DNA of 64,000 bases from Ailurus styani (GCA_002007465.1 LNAC01000734.1:467802-531801), one strand, 5' to 3'. Counted from the stretch's first letter, positions 22,436-34,640 are shown. Numbers and translations are program-made. The notes: generated by a model not told the origin, from the letters alone.

Positions 22436-22845
22436 GCTTATTTATGGAGATGTACCTCACTGGAGACATTCTCCTACAAAACTTACCGGGGGTGGGGGTG
22501 GGGTGCCCTGCCAGGGGAAACCGTTGGTGTGAGAGCAGCTGCCTGCTACCCAGCAGCAGTCAGGTGCTGGAGAAGCTCTACGCGCTGTTTACAAGGCGGA
22601 GGCTGGAGAACTTGTCCACACTGCGGAAACTTGCAGAGAAGCTAACTGGAACCCAAAGACAAACCTTCCTCCTGCAATGTTTCTCTAGCGCCCTCTGTTG
22701 ACAAAATTTAATCTGGTGAAATTGACGAAGGAAAAAAGACTTAATTGGCCCAGATCCATTCTCACAGAGCTGGCCAAATTTTCCAATGTCCAACTGAAAG
22801 GCGGTAAAGAAATAGCTGGCATACCTTCCCAGGTGTTTAATTTCC
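22436..22845. other. GC-richer block, probably an ancient repeat
   Basis: This block is noticeably richer in GC, with several CpGs (for example 'gaagctctacgcgctgttta'). The text 'tctctagcgccctctgttga' resembles a widespread old mammalian repeat whose name I cannot give. Overlapping frames of 80-94 codons occur on both strands, but none has a domain or a credible start, so I do not call a gene. Confidence 0.4.
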
Positions 22846-23365
22846 AAAGTAATAATTTCCAAAGGAAATTAAAATATATTTATCACACACACTTCACAAG
22901 GATGTTCATTACAGCTTTGTTTGTAATAAAAATAAAAGAGAAAAACATGGAAACAACACACCGTAAATGGTTTTAACACAAGATTAGATCAATACATTCT
23001 GGTATATTTATACAAAGGTACACTATGCAGCAATAACAAAGATGTTTCACATGACGTATGGGAATCTGAAAAATATGTTGAGCAAAACGTGCATAGTGTA
23101 TGATTCCACTTTCATGAAATTATTGAACAACGAAATTAATTTTGGGAGGAAGAAATAAGAATAGTGGCTGAGTCCAGGCAGGGAACATGGATGAGGATTA
23201 ACTGGAAAGGCACAGAGGGAACTTTTTAGTGTTGTAGAGTTCAATATTTTAATTAGATATTGGTTAAATTACTGCACATTCATCAAAACCCCTCAGACTG
23301 TACTCTTACTATGTATGCACTTCACTAGATATAATTTTGCAACAATTAAAAAAATTATACCTCTG
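22846..23365 (+). mobile_element. Old L1 3' UTR fragment
   Basis: 'gatgttcattacagctttgt', 'ggaaacaacacaccgtaaat' and 'gattccactttcatgaaatt' occur in the order found in L1M 3' regions. It ends near 'aattttgcaacaattaaaaa'. Confidence 0.78.
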
Positions 23366-25589
23366 GGGTGACCTGACTAGTTTAGATCAAATTAGCAAAA
23401 TAAGGTTGTAATTTAAGAATACGTGTAAAATCTATTTTTTTCCATTCTAAAATATTCTGACAGAGAGAGCTTTAGCAACATTTAGTCTTAGTTTATGGTC
23501 ACATCGTTTCCTAAGTCACAAAATTCAAGACAAATAAAATTTTTTAGGATGATCAAAAAAATTATAGTATGGTATATATTCACACTGTTATGTAGCCTGT
23601 CTTAATTACTAATTTCCAGGGGCTTTTATATCCTTAGAAACGAAGAAAATGGGGCACATCTGAAAACATTTTTATCTCTGTTGAAAGATTTATGTTTTAG
23701 CCTTCAAACAATAGACAGTAAAGAGACCTGCTGACAAATAGAAACTTCTCTAAAGTAGGAAGCCAAGCAGAACATGGGCCTTCTTTTCACATTTTTTGGT
23801 TATGTGAAGCACAATAAAAAGAATCAGAAAAAGCTATCCAGTTTTTGTGACCTACATAAGCCACTGTTGCCAAGGGGAGTAAAAATGAGTTTAATCTAGT
23901 TGAAGTTATAGTCAATGAGTTTTTAAAAGCTGCTGTTATCTTTGAATGATTATATAGAGTTGACCTATTAGACATATTATCATCATAATTTTTACAGTAT
24001 AATGATGTGATCATTAGAATTACAAGACTCTCTCCAGCACATATTTTTAGAAGAAAATTCAACACATCATGTGCTCAATTCCATTTGTTGATGTGTGAAT
24101 TGCCAAGGCAAGCTTCCTATGGAGCAAAATGTGAATGAAGGTGAGCTATCAGATATAAAGTAATGTAAGCAAGGCAGTCAAAACAAGTAATGATCTGATT
24201 TTGTGTCAAAATAAAAGAATTAAAGGTTGGAGCTGCACGTGTTAATATTTTCATATTTCCTATTTTCACAGAAATGAATAACTATGATTGGGGTTTTTGT
24301 AGCAACAGGCAAGAGTGTTAGCAGAGTCATGATATAGATAAATGGCTTCTCATATATCTTCTTTCTTGTAATCACAGAAGGATATGTATCAGAAATGATG
24401 TTATAGCTATATTTAAAGAACAAAGCAACAACTGTGTCCCAGCAGCAGACTTTTGTTCTTGTCAGAATAGAAGGTGCTAACTACAAGAAGTCTTGTATCT
24501 ATAAAGAATAACACAAGTGATTCTATTATTACATGTACCGATTGATTATTTCTCTTGCTTTCTATACCACTGTCATTCAGGACTTAACAAAAAACTGACA
24601 CTTTCTATATTGAACCTAATATTGAATGTGGAGTAAGTGTCTTAGAAAGTGAATTTTGCACAAAGAGTAAGTGTCCCTATCTTGATTTTCATTGCCAATA
24701 GATATTTTCAGTACATGAGTGCCTGAGTAAAAAGTTACATATATTTTATAAATGAGGACATGTCCCTATAAGCCATATATTATTATAAGGGTAAAAAAGT
24801 AACTTGCTTGGATTTTTTATTTTTATTAATAATAAAATATAAAATGTGTATTTTTATTCTTAATGAAAATTATTTGCTCTTCTAAAGTAAACTTACTTTT
24901 TCAAAGAACTTTTAACTCATAATGTATCATGATACTCTATTAAAAAGTTAACATAGAAAAATCCATGTATAATATTGTATATTTATGCTATTTCTGTAGT
25001 CTTCTCATCTTACTACATTAGAGAAACCCAAAAGTGGTCTAAAATTCTGAATTTTCAAGTAATGTCAAGAGGGAAAAATAGGGTAATTTCGAATAGTATC
25101 AAAATGTTTTTACTATGCTAATAAAGAAATTGAATACTTCAGAATTTATATTAATCATTTTGAGTAAACACAATTTCATATCACATTTATTTATTCACTT
25201 ATTATTGATTCTAATATCATTATCTTGGTATAAATTAGAAAGGAGTATAAAATTAAATGGAAATTATTATAAGCAAGGTGCTTATAAATACCTCAGAAGT
25301 CACATAGATAAAAATCTCAAAAATCATCACCATATTTGGTACTGAACCTTATTCTACTTTATACCATAGAGACTAGGGTGACATCACTTCAGTGATCAAC
25401 CAAAGACATCACAATAAAATGGAAAGCTGAATTGCCTTTCTTGGCTGAAAATATTCTTATCATTTATATTTCTAATATAGTAATTATTATAATCCATATT
25501 TACTTTCTATACTTAAGAATTATTACTTTATGAAAATGTATCATCTAAAGTTCTTTCCTTAATTATATGTTGACTACTGTATTAAAAAG
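23366..25589. other. Unique AT-rich DNA, no feature recognised
   Basis: More than 2.2 kb without a gene or any transposon I can identify, the second longest such stretch in the first half of the window. Confidence 0.5.
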
Positions 25590-25600
25590 TGAAATGTAGG

Positions 25601-25798
25601 AGCACCTGGGTGGCTCAGTCAGTTTCTGTTCAGGTCATGATCTCAAAGTCATGAGACGGAGCCCAGCATTGGACTCTACACTCAAAACTGCGTCTCCTTG
25701 AGATTTTCTCCCTCTCCCTCTGCCCCTCACCCCCACCACCCATGTGCATGTGCACATACACTCTCTCAAATAAATAAAACTTTTAAAAATAAAAAAAT
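25601..25798 (+). mobile_element. CAN SINE, older type
   Basis: 'agcacctgggtggctcagtc' then GGTCATGATCTCAAAGTCATGAGACGGAGCC, the older carnivore pattern. The flanking repeat tgaaatgtagg is at 25590-25600 and 25799-25809. The pre-tail region contains a CATGTGCATGTGCACATACA run. Confidence 0.95.
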
Positions 25799-25809
25799 TG
25801 AAATGTAGG

Positions 25810-26513
25810 TTAATCATGAATTATTCTTAAAAGATCTGTACATTCTTTTCAAAAAGTGCTTACAAATAATCATTTTAAAATTAATACATTCTCAAATTTG
25901 CCAGGCTTTTCACATAGTCTGCTTTCCCCTACTTCCAGAATCTTTGCTCCTTCCTTTAGGATTAAAGTTTTGTCAAGAAAGAAGACCTTCCTCTGCCCTT
26001 CAAGGTCCTTCTTGCTGAACTTAGAATCAAATTGACATAAGACAGATTAACAGGAGAAAATCAAATTTAGCAGGGGTTTGTATGGAGAATCCACAAATTC
26101 ATGAGATTCCAAAGACAATGAGGTGACACGAAGTTTATATGAGCTAAGGAGAGGGGTAGAGTCAGAGGATACAAAGGGAAGGAAGGCCATTAGCAAGAAG
26201 GGGAAAGAAGATGCTTTCAAAAACAGTAACTGCCCTATCATGCAGGTAAGTTTCTTAGATAAACAGAAGTCTGTTAATAGTTCTTTTCCTGGCACAGGCT
26301 CTCTTTCCAATGTAAATTTAGGCAGTTGAGAACCAAGAAGAGAGATTTTTCTGAATCTGCTGGGTTTTGATTCTATTAACTCAAAATAATGTTCATGCCA
26401 AAGTGACCCATCTTGGGCAGCCTGCCTGTGGTCCCTACAGTTTTCATATTATCAGATTTTAAAGATTAATTTATTTTTATCATCTCTTCCTTTCTCCAAA
26501 TATTCCTAGGATT
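25810..26513. other. Possible ancient LTR remnant
   Basis: Bases 25960-26440 ('acagattaacaggagaaaat', 'ccatcttgggcagcctgcct') have the look of a decayed LTR-type element, but I could not define its ends or family. Frames of about 87 and 68 codons overlap on opposite strands with no domain. Confidence 0.3.
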
Positions 26514-26530
26514 AAGAATGTGATTTTTCA

Positions 26531-26722
26531 GGTGTCTGGGTGGCTCAGTCGGTCAAGCGTCTGCCTTTAGGCCCAGGTCATGATCCCAGGATTCTGGGAT
26601 CAAGTTCAACATGAGGCTCCCTACTCAGTGGGGAGTCTACTTCTCCCTCTGCCTCTACCCTGCTCCTGTTCATGCTTTCTCTCTCTTAAATAAATAAATG
26701 AAATCTTAAAAAAAAAAAAAGA
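26531..26722 (+). mobile_element. CAN SINE, older type
   Basis: Starts 'ggtgtctgggtggctcagtc' and ends AAATAAATAAATGAAATCTT poly-A. A perfect 17-bp direct repeat, aagaatgtgatttttca (26514-26530 and 26723-26739), flanks it. Confidence 0.97.
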
Positions 26723-26739
26723 AAGAATGTGATTTTTCA

Positions 26740-27283
26740 ATTACATCTTCAAATTCTATTCTTTAGGTATATTTTGATCCATTGGATCCGAGTCTGAAGA
26801 CTTGAAATTATTTAAACTGTTAAAGGTTTTCTTATAAATTGAATTTTCTCTTACAGATACTTGTTCATCCTTTGAAGAATTATTATCCTTGTGAAAAGAG
26901 ATGAAACAAAATGAGTTCAGTATTTCTACATTCTTTCTGTGATGTCTTTTCTTAACCTACATACCACATTCACACCTAAATTAATGATTTAATTCTATTA
27001 ATTTCCTTCTAAGAGCTGCCAAAGCTTTGTTCCACAAATTTCAGTAGATTTTGTCTTTATTTCCATTCAATGAAAAATATATTCTAATTTTCTGAGTCAC
27101 TTACTTTTTGATCCACAAGATATTAAAAATATGTTTTTTATTTCCAAATATTTTTGAGATTTTTTCAGCTATTTCTCTACTACTGATTTTTACCATAATT
27201 CTGTCACAGTCAGAGAAAATATTTGTGTTTTCCTGCTTCTTAACATGCCCGATGATCTTTCATAGGATGTCAGATTGTGATAC
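26740..27283 (-). mobile_element. Ancient LINE (L1M/HAL1-like), left part
   Basis: Antisense LINE text such as 'ttccttctaagagctgccaa', 'ttgttccacaaatttcagta' and 'tatttccaaatatttttgag' matches a region of old L1/HAL1 elements. It is cut at 27283 by an LTR and probably continues at 28136. Confidence 0.65.
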
Positions 27284-28119
27284 TGTGATATAATAAGAAA
27301 TAATATTCGTTCCTAATTCCTGGCATAGAGATGCTAAAATCCTTGGAATTTCCTGAGTAATGGAGGTGAGAGGAGCATCTTTTGTTATTCATAATAGGCC
27401 TCTTTCAACCACACCAAAGTTTATGTTAATAAAGTAATGAGGTGACTTTTGGAAAGCCCCTAATGATGGGGGTGCTGACAGTCTGAAGAATCGACCATGT
27501 AGCTAGAGGATTAACACCACCTCCCCAGCTGTCCCTTCCAGAGAAAGAAGAGGGGCTGGAGTTGGAGTTCATCACTAATAGCCAATGATTTAATTAATCA
27601 TGTCTACATAATGCAACCTCCATAAAAACCCTATTCAAAGGGGGTCAGAGAGCTTCTGGAGTTCAGGGAATACGTCAAAGTGCCTGGAGGGTATGTACCC
27701 AGAGAAGGCATATAAACTCCATGCCTCACCCCCAACTTGCCTTATGCATCTCGTCCATCTGGTTGTTCCTGGATTGTATTCTTTATAATAATCCGTTAAC
27801 TGTAAGTGAAGTGTTTCCCCGAGTTCTCTGAACTGTCCTAGCAAATTTTTGAACCTGAGGAAGGGGGCTGGTTGTGAGAACCCCCAATTTATAGTTGGGC
27901 TCTTAAAAGTACAGATGACAACCTGGGACTTGCAACTAACATCTGAAGTGGGGAGCAGTCTTATGGGACTAAGATGTTAACCCTGCAGCGTCTGTAAACC
28001 GGCAGACTAAGATGTTAACTCATTCTAGGCAGTTAGGTCAGAATTGAGTTAAACTGTAGGACACTCAATCAGTGTCCACCAAGATCTGCAGAATTGTTTG
28101 GTTTGGAAAAACTCACACA
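27284..28119 (+). mobile_element. ERVL-type LTR
   Basis: Starts TGTGATATAAT and ends ACACA, about 836 bp. It contains 'tcatgtctacataatgcaac', 'cctccataaaaaccctattc' and a polyadenylation-type region 'ttctttataataatccgtta'. It is followed by a primer-binding-site-like sequence. No retroviral gene remains. I recognise the type from widespread old mammalian ERVL LTRs but cannot name the subfamily. Confidence 0.75.
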
Positions 28120-28121
28120 TC

Positions 28122-28138
28122 TGGTGTCAAAATGTGAG
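28122..28138 (+). promoter_or_regulatory. Degraded retroviral primer-binding site, tRNA-Leu type
   Basis: 'tggtgtcaaaatgtgag' starts two bases after the LTR's terminal CA. Its first eight bases match the complement of the 3' end of tRNA-Leu (CCA included), the primer that gives ERV-L its name. The later bases have drifted. It is a fossil of the priming site, with no present function. Confidence 0.6.
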
Positions 28139-28775
28139 TAGTACAGAGGGAGAAAAAAGGTGTTTTCCTATACGGATATTGTTAATTTTACTTTCTCGAA
28201 TCCTGATTTCTTTCATTCCTATAAATATTCTAGAGCCCTTTTCCTGGGATGCAGTTAAGTTACTCTGATGTAGCTTGATCCTTTCTGGTTTTGATTTTAA
28301 GATTCATTAATTAGGACCAGAACAACATTTAGGCTAGGGCTAGTTATGCCCCGATGTTAAAGTAAGATCATTCTGTGTATACTGTGTCCAATGCCCAATA
28401 AATTATGCGGTTTTCTCCAGTGGAGGATAAGCTTTTTATAAGCACCAGATACTATTCTCTCTAACCCTTTTAGAGGATTTTTTTTCCCCCAGCCTCTGGC
28501 AGTTTCCTCACAAGTATGCACTGATCAATACTCTACTAAAAACTCAGGGTAAATTCTCTCTCTCTCTCCAGCTCTCTCTACAACTTTCTCCTCTCCAGCA
28601 CTCCTTTCTGCAAACTCTAGCCTGTTGGTCAGTTGGACTTTCAGCTCCATCTTTTCAACGTTGGGAGCCCACTGGGCTATGCTTATTTCCTTCCTTGGAC
28701 CCTTCCTACTGAACGCAGTGAGCTGTGCCGATCACAGGGCTCATCTCCCTCCCAGGGCACGCTGTTTATCACACA
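28139..28775 (-). mobile_element. Ancient LINE (HAL1/L1M-like), right part
   Basis: Antisense-looking old LINE sequence ('ctagagcccttttcctggga', 'cagcctctggcagtttcctc', 'tttcagctccatcttttcaa'). It is the likely continuation of 26740-27283 beyond the LTR. A (CT)n run lies at 28555-28580. Confidence 0.5.
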
Positions 28776-28790
28776 GTGTTTAGTGTTTTA

Positions 28791-29013
28791 TTTTATTTTT
28801 TATTTTTTTTATTTTTTTAAAGATTTTATGTATTCATTTGACACAGAGAGAGAGATTACAAGTAGGCAGAGAGGCAGGCAGAGAAAGAGGAGAGAGGAGG
28901 AAGCAGGCTCCCTGCTGAGCAGAGAGCCCGATGCGGGCCTCGATCCCAGGACCCTGGGATCATGACCTGAGCCGAAGGCAGCGGCTTTAACCCACTGAGC
29001 CACCCAGGCGCCC
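28791..29013 (-). mobile_element. CAN SINE, recent mustelid-type
   Basis: Reverse copy ending 'gagccacccaggcgccc' with the GCGGCTTTAACCCACT block. It is flanked by a perfect 15-bp repeat, gtgtttagtgtttta (28776-28790 and 29014-29028). Read-through frames rich in Arg/Glu across it are SINE sequence, not protein. Confidence 0.97.
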
Positions 29014-29028
29014 GTGTTTAGTGTTTTA

Positions 29029-29637
29029 AAAACCATTGTTTCATATATTTTGTCTTATTTTTCTTAGTTGCTTAGGGGGAAATTCTTTGTTTCTATATCT
29101 TAGTCTAAGGCAAAAATCACAATCCACTTTTTACATTTATTATAAATTGATTTTAAATGATACTCTCCTTCTCACAAGGTTTCATCTCTACAGTACACTT
29201 GAATGTTTAAATTCCTATGATGATATGTTATTTCCTTTAAATAAAAATGTCAAAGTAGATGCAAAATATAAAATATTACCTATTTCACCAGATCTCACTT
29301 TACTACTTGGTGGAAAGCAGCCTTTTGTTTTCCTAGTTTCAACATAAGTTCTAAGCCAATTGTTTTCCCATACCAGTTTGGATGAAGTATTTAGGAAACT
29401 CTTGAGTTATATAATAAATGCCTAATTCAAGTGGGCTGATTTATAAGATGAGCCCTTTGCTGAAGGCATTGATTTACCTTTACTATAAGTGGATATACTC
29501 ACTTGTTAGGATCTCATGGTTTGTGTGAAATACTATCTATAACTCTAACTCCTGTATATGTTATTCATATGTTTCATTCAACATTCATAGAGTTTGGGGG
29601 AAAATTTAATTTTCATTCTTAATAAAAGGTATTTCCT
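29029..29637. other. No feature recognised
   Basis: AT-rich unique-looking DNA. A 103-codon frame at 29036-29347 shows no domain and starts in unique sequence beside the SINE, so I do not call it. Confidence 0.45.
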
Positions 29638-29638
29638 G

Positions 29639-29812
29639 GGGCACCTGGGTGGCTCAGTTAAGTAGCTGACTCTTGAATTCCGTTCAGGCTTGAGATCCAG
29701 CCCCACAGTGGGTTCCACACTCAGTGGGGAGTCTATTTGAGATTCTCTCTCTCTCTCTGACCCTACCACAACTCATGCTTTCTCTCCAAAGTAAATAAAT
29801 ATTTTTTAAAAA
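29639..29812 (+). mobile_element. CAN SINE, older type, shortened
   Basis: Starts 'gggcacctgggtggctcagt' and ends near AAATAAATATTTTTTAAAAAG. The middle has CCCCACAGTGGGTTCCACACTCAG, the older pattern. No clear target duplication could be fixed. Confidence 0.92.
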
Positions 29813-31289
29813 GATATTTTGCTTATACAGACTCTCTAAGCCTACCTGTGTTTTGTTAATTTAGAAAAAGGATCTCCTGGGATAATACTATTAGGCAAAA
29901 ATGGACTTCTTGTATTCCCCAGAAAAAAAAAAAGATAAATGTGAAATACAAAATAAAAATTTATAGAAGTGTTCCTACACATGATTTTCAGACTGATTCA
30001 GAAGCCCAAACTCACGTTTTACTTTTATAACCAGTCACTAGTAACTAGCCATTTAAAAATGGTGACATTTACTGCTAGATGTGCAGCTCATATGTCAAGT
30101 CATATTTTTATTTCTGAGTTGTCAGTTACAGCTTTAATCTTTTCTGAATGAATTAAAATATCAAGATTTTCATTTTCAATAATATGGCAGACTAAACATA
30201 GTATTTCTCCTTCAGAAAACAATTTAAAACGGTGACTAGAAAATTCTTTTGCATTGGACATATACCCCTGGTCCAGAATAATAAATGAGATTTCTAAGTA
30301 ATTTTCATGTGGATACCTCATACAGAAGTCAGATAAATTATGAAAAACCTCCAATTAACACCCCAGAGAGTTGTGTAGTTTACTTATTTTCCATGTACCT
30401 GTGCTCTATAGATTCTGAATCTAGTTAATCTTTTACCCAGAGATGTCCTGCTAAAAGCATTCGACAGATCAGGTCTCTTCCTCTGAGAATATATCATTGA
30501 ACATTTACTTAAAGGTCTGACAAGGAGGCTGGCTGAGACCCTTCTTTCTTTCTTTTCCCTAGAGGTCTCTCCTCACCCCTCATAAAGGGAATGAATGTTT
30601 CACAGGCCAGCTGTTTAACTTCCTACAATGCATCTCCTGTAGAGGAACATGTATCAGATATACTTTTATCTTCAAAGTGGAAGCATTTTAAATGCTTTTA
30701 TATTCTAATTTTAATAAATAAATGGACCTTTTCCATGTGGCTGTATAATCAAATCTTGGAAAAGGATGATACTGTCAGTCAGATAAATGTGATGTCTCCA
30801 TGCTTCTCCATGGCTCTGAATTAGCCGTATGGACATTGTGTCCTCACTGATCCACATGTACAGAAAGTTTTCCCCAAATTCTCAAAACATCAAAAAAAAA
30901 TTAAAGTATTCAAATTTCACCTATTTGTTTATAGGATAAGATCAACACACCATGAATTCTTTTTTCCATACAACTAAGTAATAGAAATTACTTTTTCAAT
31001 CTGGGATCTTAGTTGAGTTGTTGTTTTTTTTTTTTTCCCCTCCAAAAGGTTATATTTCCTCTTATCTGATTCTCATCACATTTATGACTGCTAAATATTA
31101 TTCAGATAATTTTTAACATTCTCTGAAGTGTATTTTTCATGATGAAAATAAACATTAATTAAGAAATTATTAGGAACAATGTACAGGAGGGATGTGGAGA
31201 TATATTCTAGGAGTGGAAACAATCAAAATCAAAACAAACGAAAGAAACCAAGTTTTTCTGGGATACAAAGGATTTAATTATAGTCTAGA
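29813..31289. other. Mostly unique DNA, no gene
   Basis: No transposon is confidently assigned. Poly-A and poly-T runs lie near 29922, 30893 and 31021. Short frames on both strands have no domain. Confidence 0.45.
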
Positions 31290-32030
31290 TAATATTATAG
31301 TGTAGAGATTAAGGAAGGCTTTGAAGAACAAGAAGAAATATAAGGGAAACTTTAAAGGATAAATTGGATTTTAACAAGAGAAGACAAAACTCCAGGCAGA
31401 TTTAAGAACACTTCTGAATGTACAAGACATGTAGTGCATAGTATGATTTGGGAGTCATAAGTAATATGGTGGGGTTATGGTGGGAAATAAAGTCGTAAAA
31501 GGGTCATTGTTCATGGTAGGGAATAATGAACACCAGTCTAAAGAGTCTGGGTTTTTTTTGTAGATTATATAGATTTCCCTAAGTATTCTGAATAAGATGA
31601 GGCTTCAACGATTAAGCTTCAGAACTATTGTATGAGGAAAGGAAAGAAATCAAAATAACATTTGTTGAATGCCAATCGATATCCTTGGCACTTCCATTTA
31701 TTCTATTATTACACTTGTCCCTGGCTCTAGTCCATGTTAAAACTGTATTATATAATTTACATGTGGGGAGAAAGCATTCATAAAAGTTTTATCATTTACT
31801 CCAAGTTATATAAGTAGTAAGTGGATAGAATTGAAGTTTACAGATGAAGGGAACCTATAGATCCATGAAAACTTTAAGGAGGTTCTAACAGCAATTCAGA
31901 TGAGAAATGAGGGGAGTTATAACCAGGGTAATTGCTGTGGGGAATTGAAGGGACTGAAAGATTCAATATGTTCCAGGAGTTTCATTGATAATACTTAGGG
32001 GATGAGGAAGTGAGCAGGTAGTAAAATGTT
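31290..32030 (+). mobile_element. Ancient interspersed repeat, class uncertain
   Basis: 'ttaaggaaggctttgaagaa', 'actccaggcagatttaagaa', 'aagagtctgggttttttttg' and 'ggtaattgctgtggggaatt' occur in the order of a familiar, very old mammalian repeat. I cannot name the family. A MIR-like stretch lies inside it. Confidence 0.45.
31650..31845 (-). mobile_element. Possible MIR fragment
   Basis: 'cttggcacttccatttattc' and 'ttatataagtagtaagtgga' fit the two halves of an antisense MIR, with the middle much altered. Confidence 0.5.
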
Positions 32031-32099
32031 TCTTAAGTCTCTATTGTCCCAAGTAATGCAGCAGAAATTCAGATTTATTCTGAGGAGCAAATTCTGTCA

Positions 32100-32250
32100 A
32101 ACTCTTTTGCTATAGACCAAGTTATTTAACCTTTTTGAACAAATCTGGAGTACTTACTGTGAGGATAGGAAAATATGCATAGTTTGGAGCACTGTGTCTG
32201 CCTAGTAGGTGAGACTCAATAAGGTAAACTGTCACTACTATGACATAACC
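32100..32250 (+). mobile_element. Possible MIR fragment
   Basis: 'gaccaagttatttaaccttt' resembles the MIR core, and 'tgcctagtaggtgagactca' followed by ATAAGGT resembles its 3' part. The intervening sequence is diverged. Confidence 0.55.
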
Positions 32251-32924
32251 TACTCAGTTGTTCATCCTTTCTCCATTATCCAGCCTAGAAAAAGAGATGC
32301 ATTAGAGTAACAGAACCATAAATCTGATTGGCCACCTTACATCCAAAAATTATAGATGGTACATTATATATTTTTCTAGAGCTTACTTCATAATTCGTAA
32401 AATAAATTTATTCTGTAGGAGAAGGGCTTAAATCGAACTGCCTTTTTTTTTTTTACTTTAGGTTTTAAACTATGGAAAAATTGTACAAAAGGAACTGATG
32501 ACCAAGTGAGAGTCATGGGACACATTAGTGATAGGAAGGGAGGTGATCATAGTTCTCAATGTAGAGGTGGGACTGATAAAGCCTAATCTGAAAATGTAAC
32601 TCGGATCCGAAGTCAAAATGGGAGTCTCCTACTCCCCGTCTAAGTCTACATTTGTGCACACTCCCCCCCATGTGGAAAGTTGGATGCTCAGGAGAGATCT
32701 GATTTACTAAACTCACTGTATCACATATTGGTTTTCCAGAAATTATAGAGAGAAGGAGACAAATCCCTCATCATCTACAGAGGTTCTACCCATGTAGTCT
32801 TCCACATGGAGGAAGCAGGCCCATTCTGCTTGAGCACAGACAGGTTAAGTGAGAAATATGGCAGATATATACAAGTGATATTTCACTGTGATGCATGAAC
32901 ATATATGTATTAGAACTGTATTAG
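32251..32924. other. No feature recognised
   Basis: Unique-looking, with a T-run at about 32440. A 63-codon frame on the minus strand has no domain. Confidence 0.45.
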
Positions 32925-33590
32925 AACTCTTAGAATCTCTTTTCACTACAGATAACAACAACTACCTATCATAAGGGTATTTAGTACTCATGCAACCAAG
33001 AAGGCTAGGTATCACATGGTCTTTAGGGTTGGTATAAATCCATAGGTCTATGATGTCATTAAGAATATAGTTTATTTCCCTACTTCCTCTCAGCTTTTTT
33101 GGGCTATTATAGCACACGGTTATACCACACAACTATCTTCTTTTGTGTGGAACATAACCATCAACAGTTGCTGGAGCTACTTGATCCCCATCCATATGCA
33201 GAAAGAGTTAGAGGGTAAGAGAGGCAACAAAGAGAGATCAAGAGAGAGTGTAGAAGTCATGATACTGCACACCTCTCACACAATCATTTTGCTCAAAGTT
33301 TCATTCTCATCACTAAATGAATCACTATGGTTAGGTGGAAGGCATTATTCATATCTAGTTACTATGTCCAACCTTGGACCCAAACCTGTGAAAAGGAATG
33401 TGGAACTACTCTGATTGGTTAAGCCAGAAATAATCATCCTTAAAACTGGGTGATCTCTCTCATTTAAACATCAGAACTGGAATATTCTGGGTCTTTTTGC
33501 CAGGAGGAAGTGGAACTGGGTGCTGGTGGATATCAACTACAACATACTGCAGTTAATAAACCTGGGCAGGTGACGGGCCATTTCTAATAT
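32925..33590. other. Faint ancient repeat, unclassified
   Basis: Phrases such as 'gaatcactatggttaggtgg', 'aactactctgattggttaag' and 'gaactgggtgctggtggata' recall a widespread old mammalian repeat, but I cannot name it. A frame of 89 codons at 33145-33414 lies in it and has no domain. Confidence 0.35.
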
Positions 33591-34640
33591 TAGGGGAACT
33601 AAGAGATCCAAAATGTCCCCTCAAAAATTTCCCACTTCGAGTAAGGAGAATGGGAATTTCTGAAACATGGTGAGAGGCCATGAAGTTTCCTTTCCTAACT
33701 CTCAATAATTATTATATTTTTTCATAAGATGTTAATAAATATGAAGTCCTATATTTTTATGTAGGAACAAATAGATTATTTTGTAGCAGTTATAAATGAT
33801 AGATGATGGTATGTATGTTTTGTCTTTAGATTTAAGGCTAGAAAGGATAAAAATTAAAAATCGAAGAAATATATAGCAACATGTACCACCTGGCTAAGGA
33901 TCATAAGTAATACTTTTCATTATTCAAAGTAATGTAAGTTTGTTAATCTTTGAAGTAATTTACATGTCTTCATTAAATTTTCATTGCAATTCTATGTAAC
34001 ATTTATGCTTTATAAATGTCACAAAAAGGTCTTGTTTCAATTTGTGCTTGAACTTTCTATGGCCAACAATTTTCTCTACCAATACCTGCTAGAAATAACT
34101 TCATCCCTAAATATAACAAGGTTTCCTCTTTGGTTTGTATTTTGTTTTATGACCCAATTAACTCCAAATTAAGTAGGCTATATGATGAAGGAACGACATC
34201 AAGTTGACATATAAATAATGTTATAAATAAACTCCCAAAGGGTGAGCGATGAAATCTGTTCAATGCAACTCATTTTAAAAGCCTTCCAAGGCTTTTAAAA
34301 ACTCTTTCAAAAACTCTTCCAAGCATGATAGAAATGGTTTTGTTTCCATTTGAAGATTGCCATTCTATTTGAAATAATACAAGTAGTGACGGAAAATTAA
34401 TTTTACTTTTTTCTGAAAGACACTTTTTTCATGATGTGACATATATACCGACCAAGTCTAATTCATAATTTTGGGCTGTGTTATCAACAATTACATGAGT
34501 CTTTAGCTTTACTTACACCATATACTTATACTTGGATCAGCTAGATTTAGAACACTTATTCTGGGAGAAATGCCCTTTACATTTAGAAAACAAATTTTCA
34601 ATACATACCTTTTTTTTTTTTTTGGTAAGTAAAATTTCTG
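33591..34640. other. Unique AT-rich DNA with a short palindrome
   Basis: No gene or clear transposon. The stretch holds the 28-bp palindrome at 34273-34300. Confidence 0.5.
34273..34300. repeat. 28-bp near-perfect palindrome
   Basis: The left arm ttttaaaagcctt (34273-34285) and right arm aaggcttttaaaa (34288-34300) are exact reverse complements around a CC centre. It could form a 13-bp-stem cruciform or hairpin. No T-run or gene context suggests a terminator. Confidence 0.95.

Noticed and set aside
22370..22862. Small gene encoded by overlapping 85-94 codon frames
   Set aside because: Several frames on both strands are open at once, as expected from higher GC content; none has a domain, splice context or conserved start that I can see.
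28633..28965. 110-codon frame with an Arg/Glu-rich end, like a small basic protein
   Set aside because: The charged end (EREITSRQRGRQRKRREEE) is a reading frame through an antisense SINE, and the same peptide recurs at 57066-57257.
34273..34300. Rho-independent terminator
   Set aside because: The sequence is mammalian, and no T-tract or gene precedes it.
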